DNA from: Ichthyocystis sparus
GTDB taxonomy: Bacteria; Pseudomonadota; Gammaproteobacteria; Burkholderiales; 2013Ark19i
Reading direction: 5' to 3' (one strand)
DNA: 64,000 nt
Assembly: GCF_900078755.1 (NCBI RefSeq)
Contig: NZ_FKIH01000013.1
Shown: in pieces, positions 9,221-18,719 of the stretch
Numbering within the stretch: position 1 is the first letter of the stretch
Layout: each line of letters opens with the position of its first letter
The notes under the pieces: model-generated
Seen by the model: only the letters and a program-made list of their open reading frames with translations
Database searches by the model: none
Told to the model about the DNA's origin: nothing
Translations under genes and position numbers: made by a program

Positions 9221-9489
9221 CGTCTCTAAGCACATAAAGTATGTAATACAAACATTATGCCAAACATACAACTTTTAAAAAAGAGGTCCCCAAACGTCCA
9301 CAAAGACTGTGGATAAGTTTGTGGGCTAGACTTGTATGATATCCCTCAAGAGCCGTTTTTATTCCATTGTCCTTGCTTTGATGAAAAAATTATCAAGAAC
9401 CTAAATTAGAACGGACCTCATTTACACATGTAAGTAAAAGTAATCTATAATTGCCATCATACTAGGAGCGAAAATTAGGATCACTACGA

Positions 9490-10839
9490 ATGTTGCCGGA
9501 TCAAGATGTTCTTACTGTTAGCGCACTGAATAGATTAATAAAAAACACATTGGAAAAGAACTTAAGTCTTGTATGTGTGGAAGGTGAGATTTCAAATTGC
9601 GTTCGTGCATCGTCTGGGCACATTTATTTCTCACTCAAGGACGACCTAGCGCAAGTTAGGTGCATATTATGGCGCGGCATAGTAGGTACTCTCGAAACCA
9701 TACCTCAAAATGGCGACCAATTCCTTGTATATGGAAATTTAACGGTTTACGAAGCACGTGGGGATTATCAAATACAAGTTAAAAAAATAATACCTCGTGG
9801 CAGCGGGCAGTTATACATTCTTTTTGAAAAACTCAAAAATAAACTAGAGAAAGAAGGATTATTTGATGTCACACGTAAGAGCCAATTGCCCAGGTACCCG
9901 TTATCAGTAGGGATAGCAACATCTCTGCAAGCTGCTGCACTTATGGACGTAATGTATGTTATACGACAAACCAGACCAGATATAGAAACTATAATATACC
10001 CTATACCTGTGCAAGGCAAAGGAATTGGCGATGTAATTGCGCAGACTCTGCGCATCATATACGAGCGTTATGAGGTAGACGTTCTTTTAGTGGTTAGAGG
10101 TGGCGGGTCCATGGAAGATTTGTGGGCTTTTAATGAAGAGGTAGTGGCACGTGCAATATTTGAATCACCCATCCCTACCATTAGCGGCATAGGACACGAA
10201 ACTGATTTTACAATATCTGACTTCGTAGCAGACGCTAGAGCACCAACACCAACCGCTGCTGCCCATCTACTAGGCAATACAGCACAAGAGAAAAAAAATC
10301 TGCTACATATCTACCAAAGAATGAATCAACATGTATCCAGCCTGTGGCACCAAAAACAACAACACCTAGATCGTGCTCAAATGAAGCTCCAGCACCCCAT
10401 AACCAAACTGTACAAACTCAGGCAACAGCTACAAAGCCTGTGCCACAAGATGACTGGACAGGTTCATAATAAATTGAGCGTAATAACTAAATATTATTAC
10501 CACCTATCGCAGCGCCTTGATAGGTCTATCCCCTGCTGCAATATGCAAAGAAGGACTTACGAGAAACTCCTGCACCGTCTGTCGTTATGTTTACGTGTTT
10601 CATTTGAAACAACTAAAAATCGTGTACAAAAAATATCTCAGTCACTGATGCACCTCAACCCTAAGGCTGTTCTTGAAAGAGGATATAGCATGACCATGGA
10701 TAACGAATGCCGTGTAATTAGCAGCTTCTCCGAAGTATCACCACCTAAAAAAGTAAAAATTATACTCGGGTCTGGACACTTGGAAGCCTCAGTAACACTT
10801 TCTTGCCCACCATCAGACAATGATGACAATACTAAATAA
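9490..10839 (+). CDS. xseA: Exodeoxyribonuclease VII large subunit
   Basis: Catalytic subunit of ExoVII, which degrades single-stranded DNA from both ends with XseB. 449 residues, normal length: the N-terminal OB-fold (VEGEISNCVRASSGHIYFSLKD), the catalytic core with VVRGGGSMEDLWAFNEE, SGIGHETDFTISDFVAD and RAPTPTAAA, then a long coiled-coil region and the C-terminal LERGYSM segment. AGGA lies about 12 bases before the ATG. xseB is not in this window. In Burkholderiales sodB normally follows immediately; here it is 3.5 kb away. Confidence 0.97.
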   Translation: MLPDQDVLTVSALNRLIKNTLEKNLSLVCVEGEISNCVRASSGHIYFSLKDDLAQVRCILWRGIVGTLETIPQNGDQFLVYGNLTVYEARGDYQIQVKKIIPRGSGQLYILFEKLKNKLEKEGLFDVTRKSQLPRYPLSVGIATSLQAAALMDVMYVIRQTRPDIETIIYPIPVQGKGIGDVIAQTLRIIYERYEVDVLLVVRGGGSMEDLWAFNEEVVARAIFESPIPTISGIGHETDFTISDFVADARAPTPTAAAHLLGNTAQEKKNLLHIYQRMNQHVSSLWHQKQQHLDRAQMKLQHPITKLYKLRQQLQSLCHKMTGQVHNKLSVITKYYYHLSQRLDRSIPCCNMQRRTYEKLLHRLSLCLRVSFETTKNRVQKISQSLMHLNPKAVLERGYSMTMDNECRVISSFSEVSPPKKVKIILGSGHLEASVTLSCPPSDNDDNTK

Positions 10840-11249
10840 GTGCAATAAAAAACCACAGTACGTAGCTAGTATAAACAAGAACAGACAAATACAATTGTCT
10901 ATCAGGATATTTAATTTATTACAGATCATGTTTTACCACAAAGAGAAGGAAAAACAGAGAAGCCATATTATTTGCTAATCTCTAGTCCTACACATCCTAA
11001 TTATGCGGGTGATAATCCTAATCTGCAAAGCTATTACTACACTATAAGCTCTATTGAATCTCTTCTTAGAAGAACTGAATTTAATTTAGGAAGCAGACCT
11101 TAAACTAACTGTCTCTAACAGTCATCATCAAGAACTAAGTCATAATCATAAACATCAGTCGTACTATGTCTATATTAGGCCTTGGCAATATAAAACGTAT
11201 CGACAAATAGTACATTTTACCCATTTTATTAGCAGACTTTTTAATGTCA
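10840..11249. other. Non-coding gap with displaced acidic tail
   Basis: No gene is convincing. On the minus strand at about 11110-11160 there is a short frame reading TDVYDYDLVLDDDC then a stop. It resembles the acidic Tyr/Asp tail of the neighbouring 242-residue protein, but it is out of frame with the 181-residue gene upstream. It may be a remnant of that gene's original C-terminus. Confidence 0.35.
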
Positions 11250-11795
11250 CTAGTATCCAACATCCTTGTATGTTGCAGCAATACCTTCCACATCAGAAAA
11301 TTTACTCTTATTTTTAACACATCTAGAGTGTGCTTCTCCCTTTTGAGGTGATGCCCTGGTGAAATTGCCAACATTATCCTCTTTTTCATAAACCGAGACA
11401 CTGGTAGCAAGAGAAGCACTAGCACTTTCTTTATAAATTGTACCTCTAACATTATCTGCTTGCTTACCCTTAGCACGAAAAGCACCTTTTCTACTGAAAG
11501 ATCTAGTGGTGTTAGTATACGGTTTGTCTTTGCCTCCGGATAAGTAACCTAGCCTAGAGCCCTTAACAATGGATCTAGTCTCATTAGACCTAACAGAAGC
11601 ATCAACATCTTTCTTTCTAATCATAAGCAATCTTAACTTTGCAAGAACATCAGGTAGTGTATTGTCTGCCCTAGAAGATGAAGGTGTGTCTACTCCTACC
11701 TTAATATCAGAAGTACCGGAGACATTATCACCCAACCCAGCAACACTAACCCTCTTTACCTTAACCTTATCATCACTGCCGCTAACAGGTATCAT
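11250..11795 (-). CDS. Hypothetical basic Ser/Lys-rich protein
   Basis: 181 residues, no known domain, low-complexity and basic, without signal peptide or membrane segment. A GGAGG ribosome binding site just before the ATG supports it as a real gene. A segment KVKVKRVSVAGLGDN resembles TLKVRRVALGGNASS in the adjacent 242-residue protein, and FSRKGAFRAKG resembles LKRKGAMRQHHG there, so the two are probably diverged paralogues. It stops before any acidic tail, whereas a matching acidic tail exists out of frame just downstream, so the gene may be truncated by a frameshift. Function unknown; a secreted or nucleic-acid-binding role would be speculation. Confidence 0.65.
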   Translation of the reverse strand: MIPVSGSDDKVKVKRVSVAGLGDNVSGTSDIKVGVDTPSSSRADNTLPDVLAKLRLLMIRKKDVDASVRSNETRSIVKGSRLGYLSGGKDKPYTNTTRSFSRKGAFRAKGKQADNVRGTIYKESASASLATSVSVYEKEDNVGNFTRASPQKGEAHSRCVKNKSKFSDVEGIAATYKDVGY

Positions 11796-11988
11796 AAGCC
11801 CTCCATCATCTTATTTTTATCTGTACAAAAAATCATGTTAATAAATTTTATCACTTAAATAATTACAGATAATTAATCAAAAATTACATATGGTTATAGC
11901 TTTAGCAACCTAATTCATTCATGTTATGGGAAAAACTGCCTCCTGTAACAACAAATACTAAATGTAAAAAATATCATCCAAATACTAT

Positions 11989-12717
11989 TTATTCAAAATC
12001 TGAATCATCCTGTCTATCTGGATCATTTATGTATCTAGCATATTTGTTGTCTATTTCATCATATGCATAACCAATATCATCAGGATCTAAATGGCGATCG
12101 TATGTATGAACTTCGTGTATATTAGAAATAGCAACCTTTTTCTTCGCATCATTAGAACGATTTTTTCTACCTAAAAAATGATCCACTTTATCAAGAAAAA
12201 CAGCGGCATGTTTCTTACGAAAAACATGAGGTTCATTTTTTAAAATACCTTTAACAGGTTTTTTTGTACCGCCAGCTGCTCTACTGCCATCAGCAGTGTC
12301 ATAGCCAGCAGAAACTTGATTAGCATCTTCCAAAACACTAGCACCTGAGCTACTACCATGGTGTTGCCGCATAGCTCCTTTTCTTTTCAAACCACCAACT
12401 GATCCTTCTTGCATATCAGAAACACCAAGTCTCGCATAAGTATGATCGTGTTCTACTTTTTTCAATTTTGGAGCAGGATAGGAACCGGGATCGCTCACGA
12501 GAGACCTTGCATGATGTGTTTTAACAATAACACCTCTGTGGCCAGAAGAAGCATTACTCGATGCATTGCCACCCAAAGCCACTCTCCGTACCTTCAAGGT
12601 AGGATTGGGTCCAGAACCGCTACTGATAGCACCAGAGCTTCCAGAATTATCTTCCGTTGAAGATTTTTTTCCTTCCGTATGTCTAATTACTGTAGGTCTA
12701 TTATTAATATTATTCAT
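11989..12717 (-). CDS. Hypothetical Ser/Gly-rich protein with acidic C-terminus
   Basis: 242 residues. N-terminal half is Ser/Gly/Asn-rich and disordered, the middle is basic (KKPVKGILKNEPHVFRKKH), and the last 45 residues are rich in Asp and Tyr (DPDDIGYAYDEIDNKYARY, then DRQDDSDFE). GGGAGGTG stands 9 bases before the ATG. It shares the KVRRVALGG-type motif with the 181-residue neighbour. No signal peptide, transmembrane helix or known domain. The disordered basic-then-acidic composition is like the 15.1-15.9 kb protein, and all lie between conserved housekeeping genes. Confidence 0.7.
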   Translation of the reverse strand: MNNINNRPTVIRHTEGKKSSTEDNSGSSGAISSGSGPNPTLKVRRVALGGNASSNASSGHRGVIVKTHHARSLVSDPGSYPAPKLKKVEHDHTYARLGVSDMQEGSVGGLKRKGAMRQHHGSSSGASVLEDANQVSAGYDTADGSRAAGGTKKPVKGILKNEPHVFRKKHAAVFLDKVDHFLGRKNRSNDAKKKVAISNIHEVHTYDRHLDPDDIGYAYDEIDNKYARYINDPDRQDDSDFE

Positions 12718-12785
12718 TTTTATGCACCTCCCACCTAAGGTAATAAACGGATTACTAGTTATAAGAAATAAGGTGATATCTATAA

Positions 12786-13409
12786 TTAGGCAGGTAAACC
12801 CTCCCTGGAAGAAGCCTTTTTGAAGCCTCTCTTAAATCCTTCCTTATAAGCAGCACTGAATGCGTCTTTGGGAGATTTTCTGATTGCAGCACTAATATCA
12901 GAAATTCCCAAAGACTCAATAAAGGTAGATAATTTCCTACCTTCATTAGCCAATCCTTTTTTGTATCCAGCAGCTAACCCTCTCTTAAATCCCTCTTTCG
13001 CATATGCTCTAGATTTATCAACGCCTCCAAACTTATGCCCTGAGCGCATCTCACTAACAAATTTGGAACGCGCCTTCTCAAAGGCTTCGAACGACCCGCT
13101 ACGAATCATCTGCTCTCCATTAGTAGTATGTTTCGAGGATGTTTCAACAACACCTGACTTAGCAGATTTAGGTTTAGCTCTAGCTTTAGTAAATAATGAG
13201 CGAAAGTTGCTCCATGATCTCCTAACTTTAGTTAATTTATCTCCCATACCAATATGTTCACGCCTCGCTCTAGAAAATTTACCTCCAACAATCTTAGTTA
13301 AGGTACGACTTCCACTTCTTGCAGTACTTACTTCATCTTCTTTAGAATAAATATCTTGGGGATAGGAAACATTAGGTGGCATACCATTGCTGTGAATCGG
13401 ACCACTCAT
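12786..13409 (-). CDS. Hypothetical basic protein with YKEGFKRG-type repeats
   Basis: 207 residues, strongly basic. The C-terminal half contains a repeated element: AYAKEGFKRGLAAGYKKGLA at about 133-152 and AAYKEGFKRGFKKA at about 187-200, both amphipathic with alternating Gly and basic residues. An ideal AGGAGG ribosome binding site lies 7 bases before the ATG. No signal peptide or known domain is recognised. The repeat recalls the x-x-G-x-x-x-G periodicity of FliH/YscL-like helices, but that is only a resemblance. It is first in a leftward run of three novel genes inserted between xseA and sodB. Confidence 0.7.
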   Translation of the reverse strand: MSGPIHSNGMPPNVSYPQDIYSKEDEVSTARSGSRTLTKIVGGKFSRARREHIGMGDKLTKVRRSWSNFRSLFTKARAKPKSAKSGVVETSSKHTTNGEQMIRSGSFEAFEKARSKFVSEMRSGHKFGGVDKSRAYAKEGFKRGLAAGYKKGLANEGRKLSTFIESLGISDISAAIRKSPKDAFSAAYKEGFKRGFKKASSREGLPA

Positions 13410-14361
13410 TGTCCGCCTCCTAACTATTATTTTTTATAATAAATAAAAGCAAATAAATCATGGATGATAAATATCAATGTCATTAATAATTAATCTATGA
13501 ATACAATCCAATATAGACAAAGGTAAATCACTAAAAATCAGACAATGCCTTTGAATATCTATTTACCCGTACTTCATCATCTAATAATTATGAAATTAAA
13601 TTACCAAGCATAATCAATGCAGTATAAGCTATAAGAGAACCAAAAATCATTAAAAGAATACATAAACTAAGTATCAAGAACTTACATTATGTGTTTATGC
13701 AGTAACTAGAAATTTAAGCAACAAATCACCTGCAAAATTATCTGCAATATATTGACATAAATGAATACACAATTTCTTCATAATTAGGTAAATACAATTT
13801 TTGCTAGCGTTATTTATAAATAGAAATCATTGATAAAAAATTAGGGTGATCTTAAGTATTAATTTTTACATGATTCCAATTAAGCTAATAAACTTTAAAA
13901 ATGCAGAAATATAGACATGGGATAAACTGAAAACATTTGTCAATTTTATTTGACTCCTCTCTATAAGTTATAGATCCTCTACAAATTGGAGCCTCCCTCT
14001 ACAGACAGGAACCTATAAAAACGTTACTTAAACTTCGGTTGTAGTGATTGCCATTGTCGCTTATTGAGAATGAGAATTAATAATAAAAACCATACGGCAG
14101 AAACAACTAATAGCTTTTATAATCTAATATTACTTGATGTAATGGTAGTGTAGTTGCCCAATGTAACGAATGTGAAACCACCTATTGGCATGGTGCAAAC
14201 ACTACTATAGGACACTATCGCCTCATTGCTAATTATAAATACAATACACAAACTTTAATTTATAGAAATTACTCATACTACAAAAACATTGGTATCATGT
14301 AATAATTAATGCGTAGTACTGATATTTTTTGAGTTTAAAATTGGCATAGAAAGGACCGTAA
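13410..14361. other. Non-coding gap upstream of sodB
   Basis: About 950 AT-rich bases. It holds the leader of the leftward novel gene and, at the right end, the sodB leader with AAGGACC 4 bases before its ATG. I see no RNA gene, repeat or convincing reading frame. Confidence 0.5.
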
Positions 14362-14949
14362 ATGAAGCACGAGCTACCACCACTTCCTTATGCTTATGAT
14401 GCCCTGGAACCCCTTATATCAAAGGAAACACTGATTACTCATCATGATAAACATCATGCTGCATATGTAAATAATCTTAACAAGCTCATAGTTGGAACTG
14501 AGTTTGAAACCGCCACACTTGAGGATATTATCCGCCAATCTAGTGGCAAGATATTTAACAACGCAGCTCAAGTATGGAATCATAATTTTTATTTTGAATG
14601 CCTACGTGAACCATTAGAAGACAATAAACCTTCTGGAACCTTATTAGCAGCTATAGAAAAACGCTGGACATCATTTGGCAATTTCAAGAAAGAATTTACC
14701 GACTTTGCTGCTGCTTTGTTTGGCTCCGCATGGTCTTGGCTAGTAATTACACCAGACAACACAATAGAAATGCTTGGAACAAGTAATGCCAGTACTCCAT
14801 TGACTACCGATTCTAAGGCACTACTCACATGTGACGTATGGGAACACGCTTACTACATTGATCATAGAAATGTAAGAGGAAACTATCTTGAATCATTCTG
14901 GTCACTGGTTAATTGGGATTTTGTACAAAACAACCTATCTAGCCAATAA
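14362..14949 (+). CDS. sodB: Superoxide dismutase, iron type
   Basis: Dismutates superoxide to peroxide and oxygen in the cytoplasm. 195 residues, normal length. Metal ligands are visible as His27 (THHDKHH), His74 (VWNHNFYF), Asp158 and His162 (CDVWEHAYYIDHRN). FNNAAQVWNH and the general sequence indicate the iron-type family. The usual Trp after NHxFY is Phe. With katA at 19-21 kb it forms the visible oxidative-stress defence. It is convergent with the acidic Ser-rich gene at 15.1-15.9 kb. Confidence 0.96.
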   Translation: MKHELPPLPYAYDALEPLISKETLITHHDKHHAAYVNNLNKLIVGTEFETATLEDIIRQSSGKIFNNAAQVWNHNFYFECLREPLEDNKPSGTLLAAIEKRWTSFGNFKKEFTDFAAALFGSAWSWLVITPDNTIEMLGTSNASTPLTTDSKALLTCDVWEHAYYIDHRNVRGNYLESFWSLVNWDFVQNNLSSQ

Positions 14950-15018
14950 CAAAAATCAACCACGAAATATATCATTAAGTCCTGATATAGATGATAAATC
15001 TAGCTCGTGCCTATATCT

Positions 15019-15054
15019 GTACAGCTTGCGGGGTTTCTATGCCGCAAGGTGTAC
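15019..15054. other. Strong hairpin between sodB and convergent hypothetical gene
   Basis: Inverted repeat with a 7-bp perfect core (CTTGCGG / CCGCAAG), extended by five further pairs beyond one mismatch, and a loop of 10. It lies between two convergent stops. No T-run follows on either strand, so a simple intrinsic terminator is not obvious; an mRNA 3'-end stabilising structure is equally possible. Confidence 0.45.
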
Positions 15055-15081
15055 GTATAGTACGGAAGACCATCGGGCAGG

Positions 15082-15912
15082 CTATTCTCTGCCATCAAAG
15101 TTGCCTAATCTTTCATAAAACATGATCTGCCTTAAAATTTCCTCCTCATCCTCACTAAGTACTGTAGGCAATTCATTGCCTTCATCGTAGTTGTCAATCT
15201 CAGAAGAACTAACTACACCCTCAGAAGAATAACTCTCTCTTCCGATTGTTCCGGAGCCCCCCTCAGATGCTCTATCATAGAGATACATAGCCTCCATAGT
15301 TTCATCGTCTGAATCGTAGTCACTCCTTGACCTTACGCCTAAAGGATCAAGATATACGTCGTCATCGTCAGAGTGTATCGAACCATCATCAGTAAAAACT
15401 GAACCAAATGAGCTTACAGAATAAGTATCATTATCACCAGCATAACCTTCTTCTATGTCATCATAATAATGATCTGACCTTACTGAATCATCGCTAGAAA
15501 TCGACCTAACTGAATGTTCAGATCTGATAGAATCACTCCTAGAAATAGCCTCCGCAGCTCCTGCAGCGCCCGCAGCAACTGATCTATTATGACCACTGCG
15601 TTTTCTTGAAACAGCACGACGTCCCGGACCATTTCTGACAAAATTCCCTTCCGCGGGATTAGGACCACTATCTCCTCTACGACCTGTAGAAGAAAACATT
15701 TGCTTCAATGAACGAAGAAGTGACCGTCCCTCTCCTGATGAGAATCTCCCATGGGAGGAAGAACGCTGTGCCCTAGAGTTACCATCATCACTAGCAACAG
15801 AAACCCTACCTCTATCCTCGCCTTTATGATGATCAACGCTATCAACTGCTTCATTAGCAACAGAACTATTTCTACCAGATGAACTTGAAGGGCGCATAAA
15901 CCTTCTCCACAT
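15082..15912 (-). CDS. Hypothetical Ser-rich protein, basic N-terminus and acidic C-terminus
   Basis: 276 residues with no known domain. Residues 1-120 are Ser/Arg/Gly-rich and basic; then comes a run of Ser-Asp/Arg units (SDSIRSEHSVRSISSDDSV), followed by strongly acidic Asp/Ser/Tyr-rich sequence to the end (SIHSDDDDVYLD, LSEDEEEILRQ). There is no signal peptide or membrane segment. The nearest purine-rich site, GGAGGG, is about 20 bases upstream, so translation may be weak. An in-frame stop just upstream fixes the start. Charge polarity and composition resemble the 242-residue protein at 12 kb. Confidence 0.7.
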   Translation of the reverse strand: MWRRFMRPSSSSGRNSSVANEAVDSVDHHKGEDRGRVSVASDDGNSRAQRSSSHGRFSSGEGRSLLRSLKQMFSSTGRRGDSGPNPAEGNFVRNGPGRRAVSRKRSGHNRSVAAGAAGAAEAISRSDSIRSEHSVRSISSDDSVRSDHYYDDIEEGYAGDNDTYSVSSFGSVFTDDGSIHSDDDDVYLDPLGVRSRSDYDSDDETMEAMYLYDRASEGGSGTIGRESYSSEGVVSSSEIDNYDEGNELPTVLSEDEEEILRQIMFYERLGNFDGRE

Positions 15913-16071
15913 TTTAGCGAATCAGGTATAGACCCTCCCTACTTGCATTCTTCTCCCGCACTAAATAAATGCAATCACTAACGATATTAAATAGCGTTAA
16001 CACTGTACTTTACTTTAGTGGAGAAGAATGGCATTTTATTAGCTCGTAATAGGTTGCTTGTGGTAATTGAT

Positions 16072-18651
16072 ATGCCCGTTGCCGAAGATTCAGTGGTGCT
16101 CTCTCCGTCCATGCAGCATTACGTCAGTCTAAAAAATGATCACCCAGATGCCTTCCTAATGTACCGCATGGGTGATTTTTATGAGTTCTTCTTTGATGAT
16201 GCTGTACAGTGCTCATCCATATTGGGAATAACATTAACTGCCAGATCCAATATACCTATGGCTGGAATACCAGCTCACCAATTAGAGCAGTACTTGGCAA
16301 AGCTAATACAAACTGGGTACAAGGTAGCAATATGTGATCAAGTTGGACAAAGAAAGGTCAAGGGCAAAGTTGTAATTGATCGGGAAATAACACGGATTGT
16401 CACCCCCGGTACTGTAACTGATTCTCAATTACTAGAATCTAAATCTGATTCCTGCCTGCTTGCCTTACATAAGAAAAATGACCGACTCGGCATGGCTTGG
16501 ATATCGGTAACCCAAGGCATCATAAATGTTATTGAAATTACATATAAAAATATAAATGACTACTTAAATATCATAAGGCCGGCTGAAATAATTATTTCAG
16601 AACACTCTAATATCTCAATTGATCCTTCTCAGTACCTAATAACCAAGGTGGACGAATGGTCATTTGATTCAGAGCATGGATATGATCGCTTATGCCAACA
16701 CTTTTCGCTAACTTCACTAGATTGCTTTGACATTGGGCGTAAGGACATTAGTACTGGAGCAGCTTACGCAATACTGTGCTACATAAACAAAACACAAAAA
16801 AAGGTTGGCCAACACATCAATAAAATAGTAAAAGAAAGCTCGGATAAATACATTGCCATTGATGAAAAAACTAGGATACATCTCGAAATAACTGACAGCC
16901 TGCATAAGAAGAATAGCCACACCATATTATCCATATTCGATCATTGCGTAACTCCATCCGGCAGCAGATGGGTAAGACATGCCTTGCATCATCCATTTAG
17001 TGAACAATCCCTAGCTTCTGATCGCCATGATGCTATCGATTGGCTGTTAAAGATTAATGCAGCACACAAAAAACATTACGAAACCGTTCATTCTTTCCTA
17101 AAAAGCACGGCTGACATGGAGAGAATAACAGCACGATTATCTATAAAGACGATACGCCCTAGAGAACTTGCTTCCCTGAGGGATACAGGACACGTACTAC
17201 CCAAGCTTTTTGGATACATTAACCAACACAAAGATTCCCCCCGTCTAGTGCAAGACATGTCTTCGCATTTTTTACTTCCTGATGAATTAGTAAATTTGTT
17301 GGATAATGTTATTGCAGAAGAACCATCACAATGTGTACAAGACGGAAACGTTATACGTAAGGGGTACGATAAAGAATTAGATCATTATTACAATTTGTAC
17401 AAAAATGCCCAAAATTACATTCAGGAATTACGCGATCGTGAAAGGGAAAAAACTCAGATTAATTCTCTTAAGATTGCGTATAACCGTATATGTGGGTATT
17501 ACATTGAGATTACACCATCTCACAGCAGTAAAGTTCCTCCCTACTACCAAAGAAAGCAATCCCTAAAAAATGCGGAACGCTTCACTACTGAAGAATTAAT
17601 GAAACTTGAAAGCGAAATATCCTTAGCGCAAACTAAATCAATAGAAAGAGAATTAGAAATATTTTGTGAATTGCTTGAGTCATGTCAGGTATTTGTTAAG
17701 GAATTGCAGGAGTGTGGAAGATCACTATCTCTATTGGACGGTCTTTGCTCATTTGCGTATGTAGCCCATCACAATAGGTACATACGCCCAGAATTTTGCT
17801 CAGAACCATACTTGGAAGCACTAGAGGTGCGTCATCCAGTAGTAGAGCAGCATGTTACTCAGTTTGTGCCAAATGATGTAAACCTGTCTTCAAAAAGGAA
17901 GTTTACCATGATCACCGGACCCAACATGGGTGGTAAATCGACTTACATGCGTCAAACGGCCATACTTGTTTTGTTAGCTTATTGCGGTAGCTTTGTACCG
18001 GCAAAATTCGCCAAGGTAGGAACAATAGATCGTATCATGACCCGCATAGGATCATCGGACAATCTTTCTCAGGGTCAATCTACATTCATGGTAGAAATGT
18101 CCGAAATGGCCAAAATCTTAAGACAAGCTACGGCGGAAAGCCTGCTTCTAATAGACGAAATTGGCCGTGGAACTTCAACATATGACGGATTATCACTAGC
18201 TCAAGCCATAATGAAGCACATCATAGAAACAAACAAATCACTGTGTTTATTCTCTACTCATTACTTCGAGCTAACAGAGGTTATATCGACCTACCAGAAT
18301 GCCACTAATATTCACCTATGCGTAGACGAGAGCAGCAGCGATATCACGTTTCTACACACTGTAGAAGATGGCGTAGCACAAAAAAGCTATGGTATACACG
18401 TAGCACGTATAGCTGGAATACCAGAAAAAGTAATTTACTATGCCCAAGAGTTGCTAACTCAGCGTGAATCTGGTTCCTACTTAACAAGAAATGACATGTC
18501 TTCGTTTAATAAAAGCAAAGATGAAATTTGCAGTAACTATAACAGTGTAATAGATCATATAAAGTTACTATCAATAGACAATATAACACCAATGGAATCT
18601 CTAGATTTGCTAAAAACATGGCAAGAAGAAATGCGTAAGCCCCTACCCTAG
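16072..18651 (+). CDS. mutS: DNA mismatch repair protein MutS
   Basis: Recognises mismatches and starts methyl-directed repair with MutL. The start at 16072 gives 859 residues, close to E. coli MutS (853); a GTG at 16018 in frame would add 18 residues that homologues lack. The mismatch-contacting GDFYEFF motif is in YRMGDFYEFFFDDA; the connector, lever and clamp domains follow; the ATPase shows Walker A GPNMGGKSTYMRQ, LLIDEIGRGTSTYDG (Walker B) and STHYFEL. mutL is not in the window. Active MutS normally limits homopolymer slippage, relevant to the A-run frameshifts in family A genes. Confidence 0.98.
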   Translation: MPVAEDSVVLSPSMQHYVSLKNDHPDAFLMYRMGDFYEFFFDDAVQCSSILGITLTARSNIPMAGIPAHQLEQYLAKLIQTGYKVAICDQVGQRKVKGKVVIDREITRIVTPGTVTDSQLLESKSDSCLLALHKKNDRLGMAWISVTQGIINVIEITYKNINDYLNIIRPAEIIISEHSNISIDPSQYLITKVDEWSFDSEHGYDRLCQHFSLTSLDCFDIGRKDISTGAAYAILCYINKTQKKVGQHINKIVKESSDKYIAIDEKTRIHLEITDSLHKKNSHTILSIFDHCVTPSGSRWVRHALHHPFSEQSLASDRHDAIDWLLKINAAHKKHYETVHSFLKSTADMERITARLSIKTIRPRELASLRDTGHVLPKLFGYINQHKDSPRLVQDMSSHFLLPDELVNLLDNVIAEEPSQCVQDGNVIRKGYDKELDHYYNLYKNAQNYIQELRDREREKTQINSLKIAYNRICGYYIEITPSHSSKVPPYYQRKQSLKNAERFTTEELMKLESEISLAQTKSIERELEIFCELLESCQVFVKELQECGRSLSLLDGLCSFAYVAHHNRYIRPEFCSEPYLEALEVRHPVVEQHVTQFVPNDVNLSSKRKFTMITGPNMGGKSTYMRQTAILVLLAYCGSFVPAKFAKVGTIDRIMTRIGSSDNLSQGQSTFMVEMSEMAKILRQATAESLLLIDEIGRGTSTYDGLSLAQAIMKHIIETNKSLCLFSTHYFELTEVISTYQNATNIHLCVDESSSDITFLHTVEDGVAQKSYGIHVARIAGIPEKVIYYAQELLTQRESGSYLTRNDMSSFNKSKDEICSNYNSVIDHIKLLSIDNITPMESLDLLKTWQEEMRKPLP

Positions 18652-18719
18652 CTGAGACATTGGCTTAAATAAAGACCGAGCGTGATAGCATCGGCGAAAA
18701 TATCACCCACAAGTTACTC

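Noticed and set aside
15019..15054. tRNA or small RNA between sodB and the acidic Ser-rich gene
   Set aside because: Only a single hairpin; no cloverleaf, promoter or T-run.
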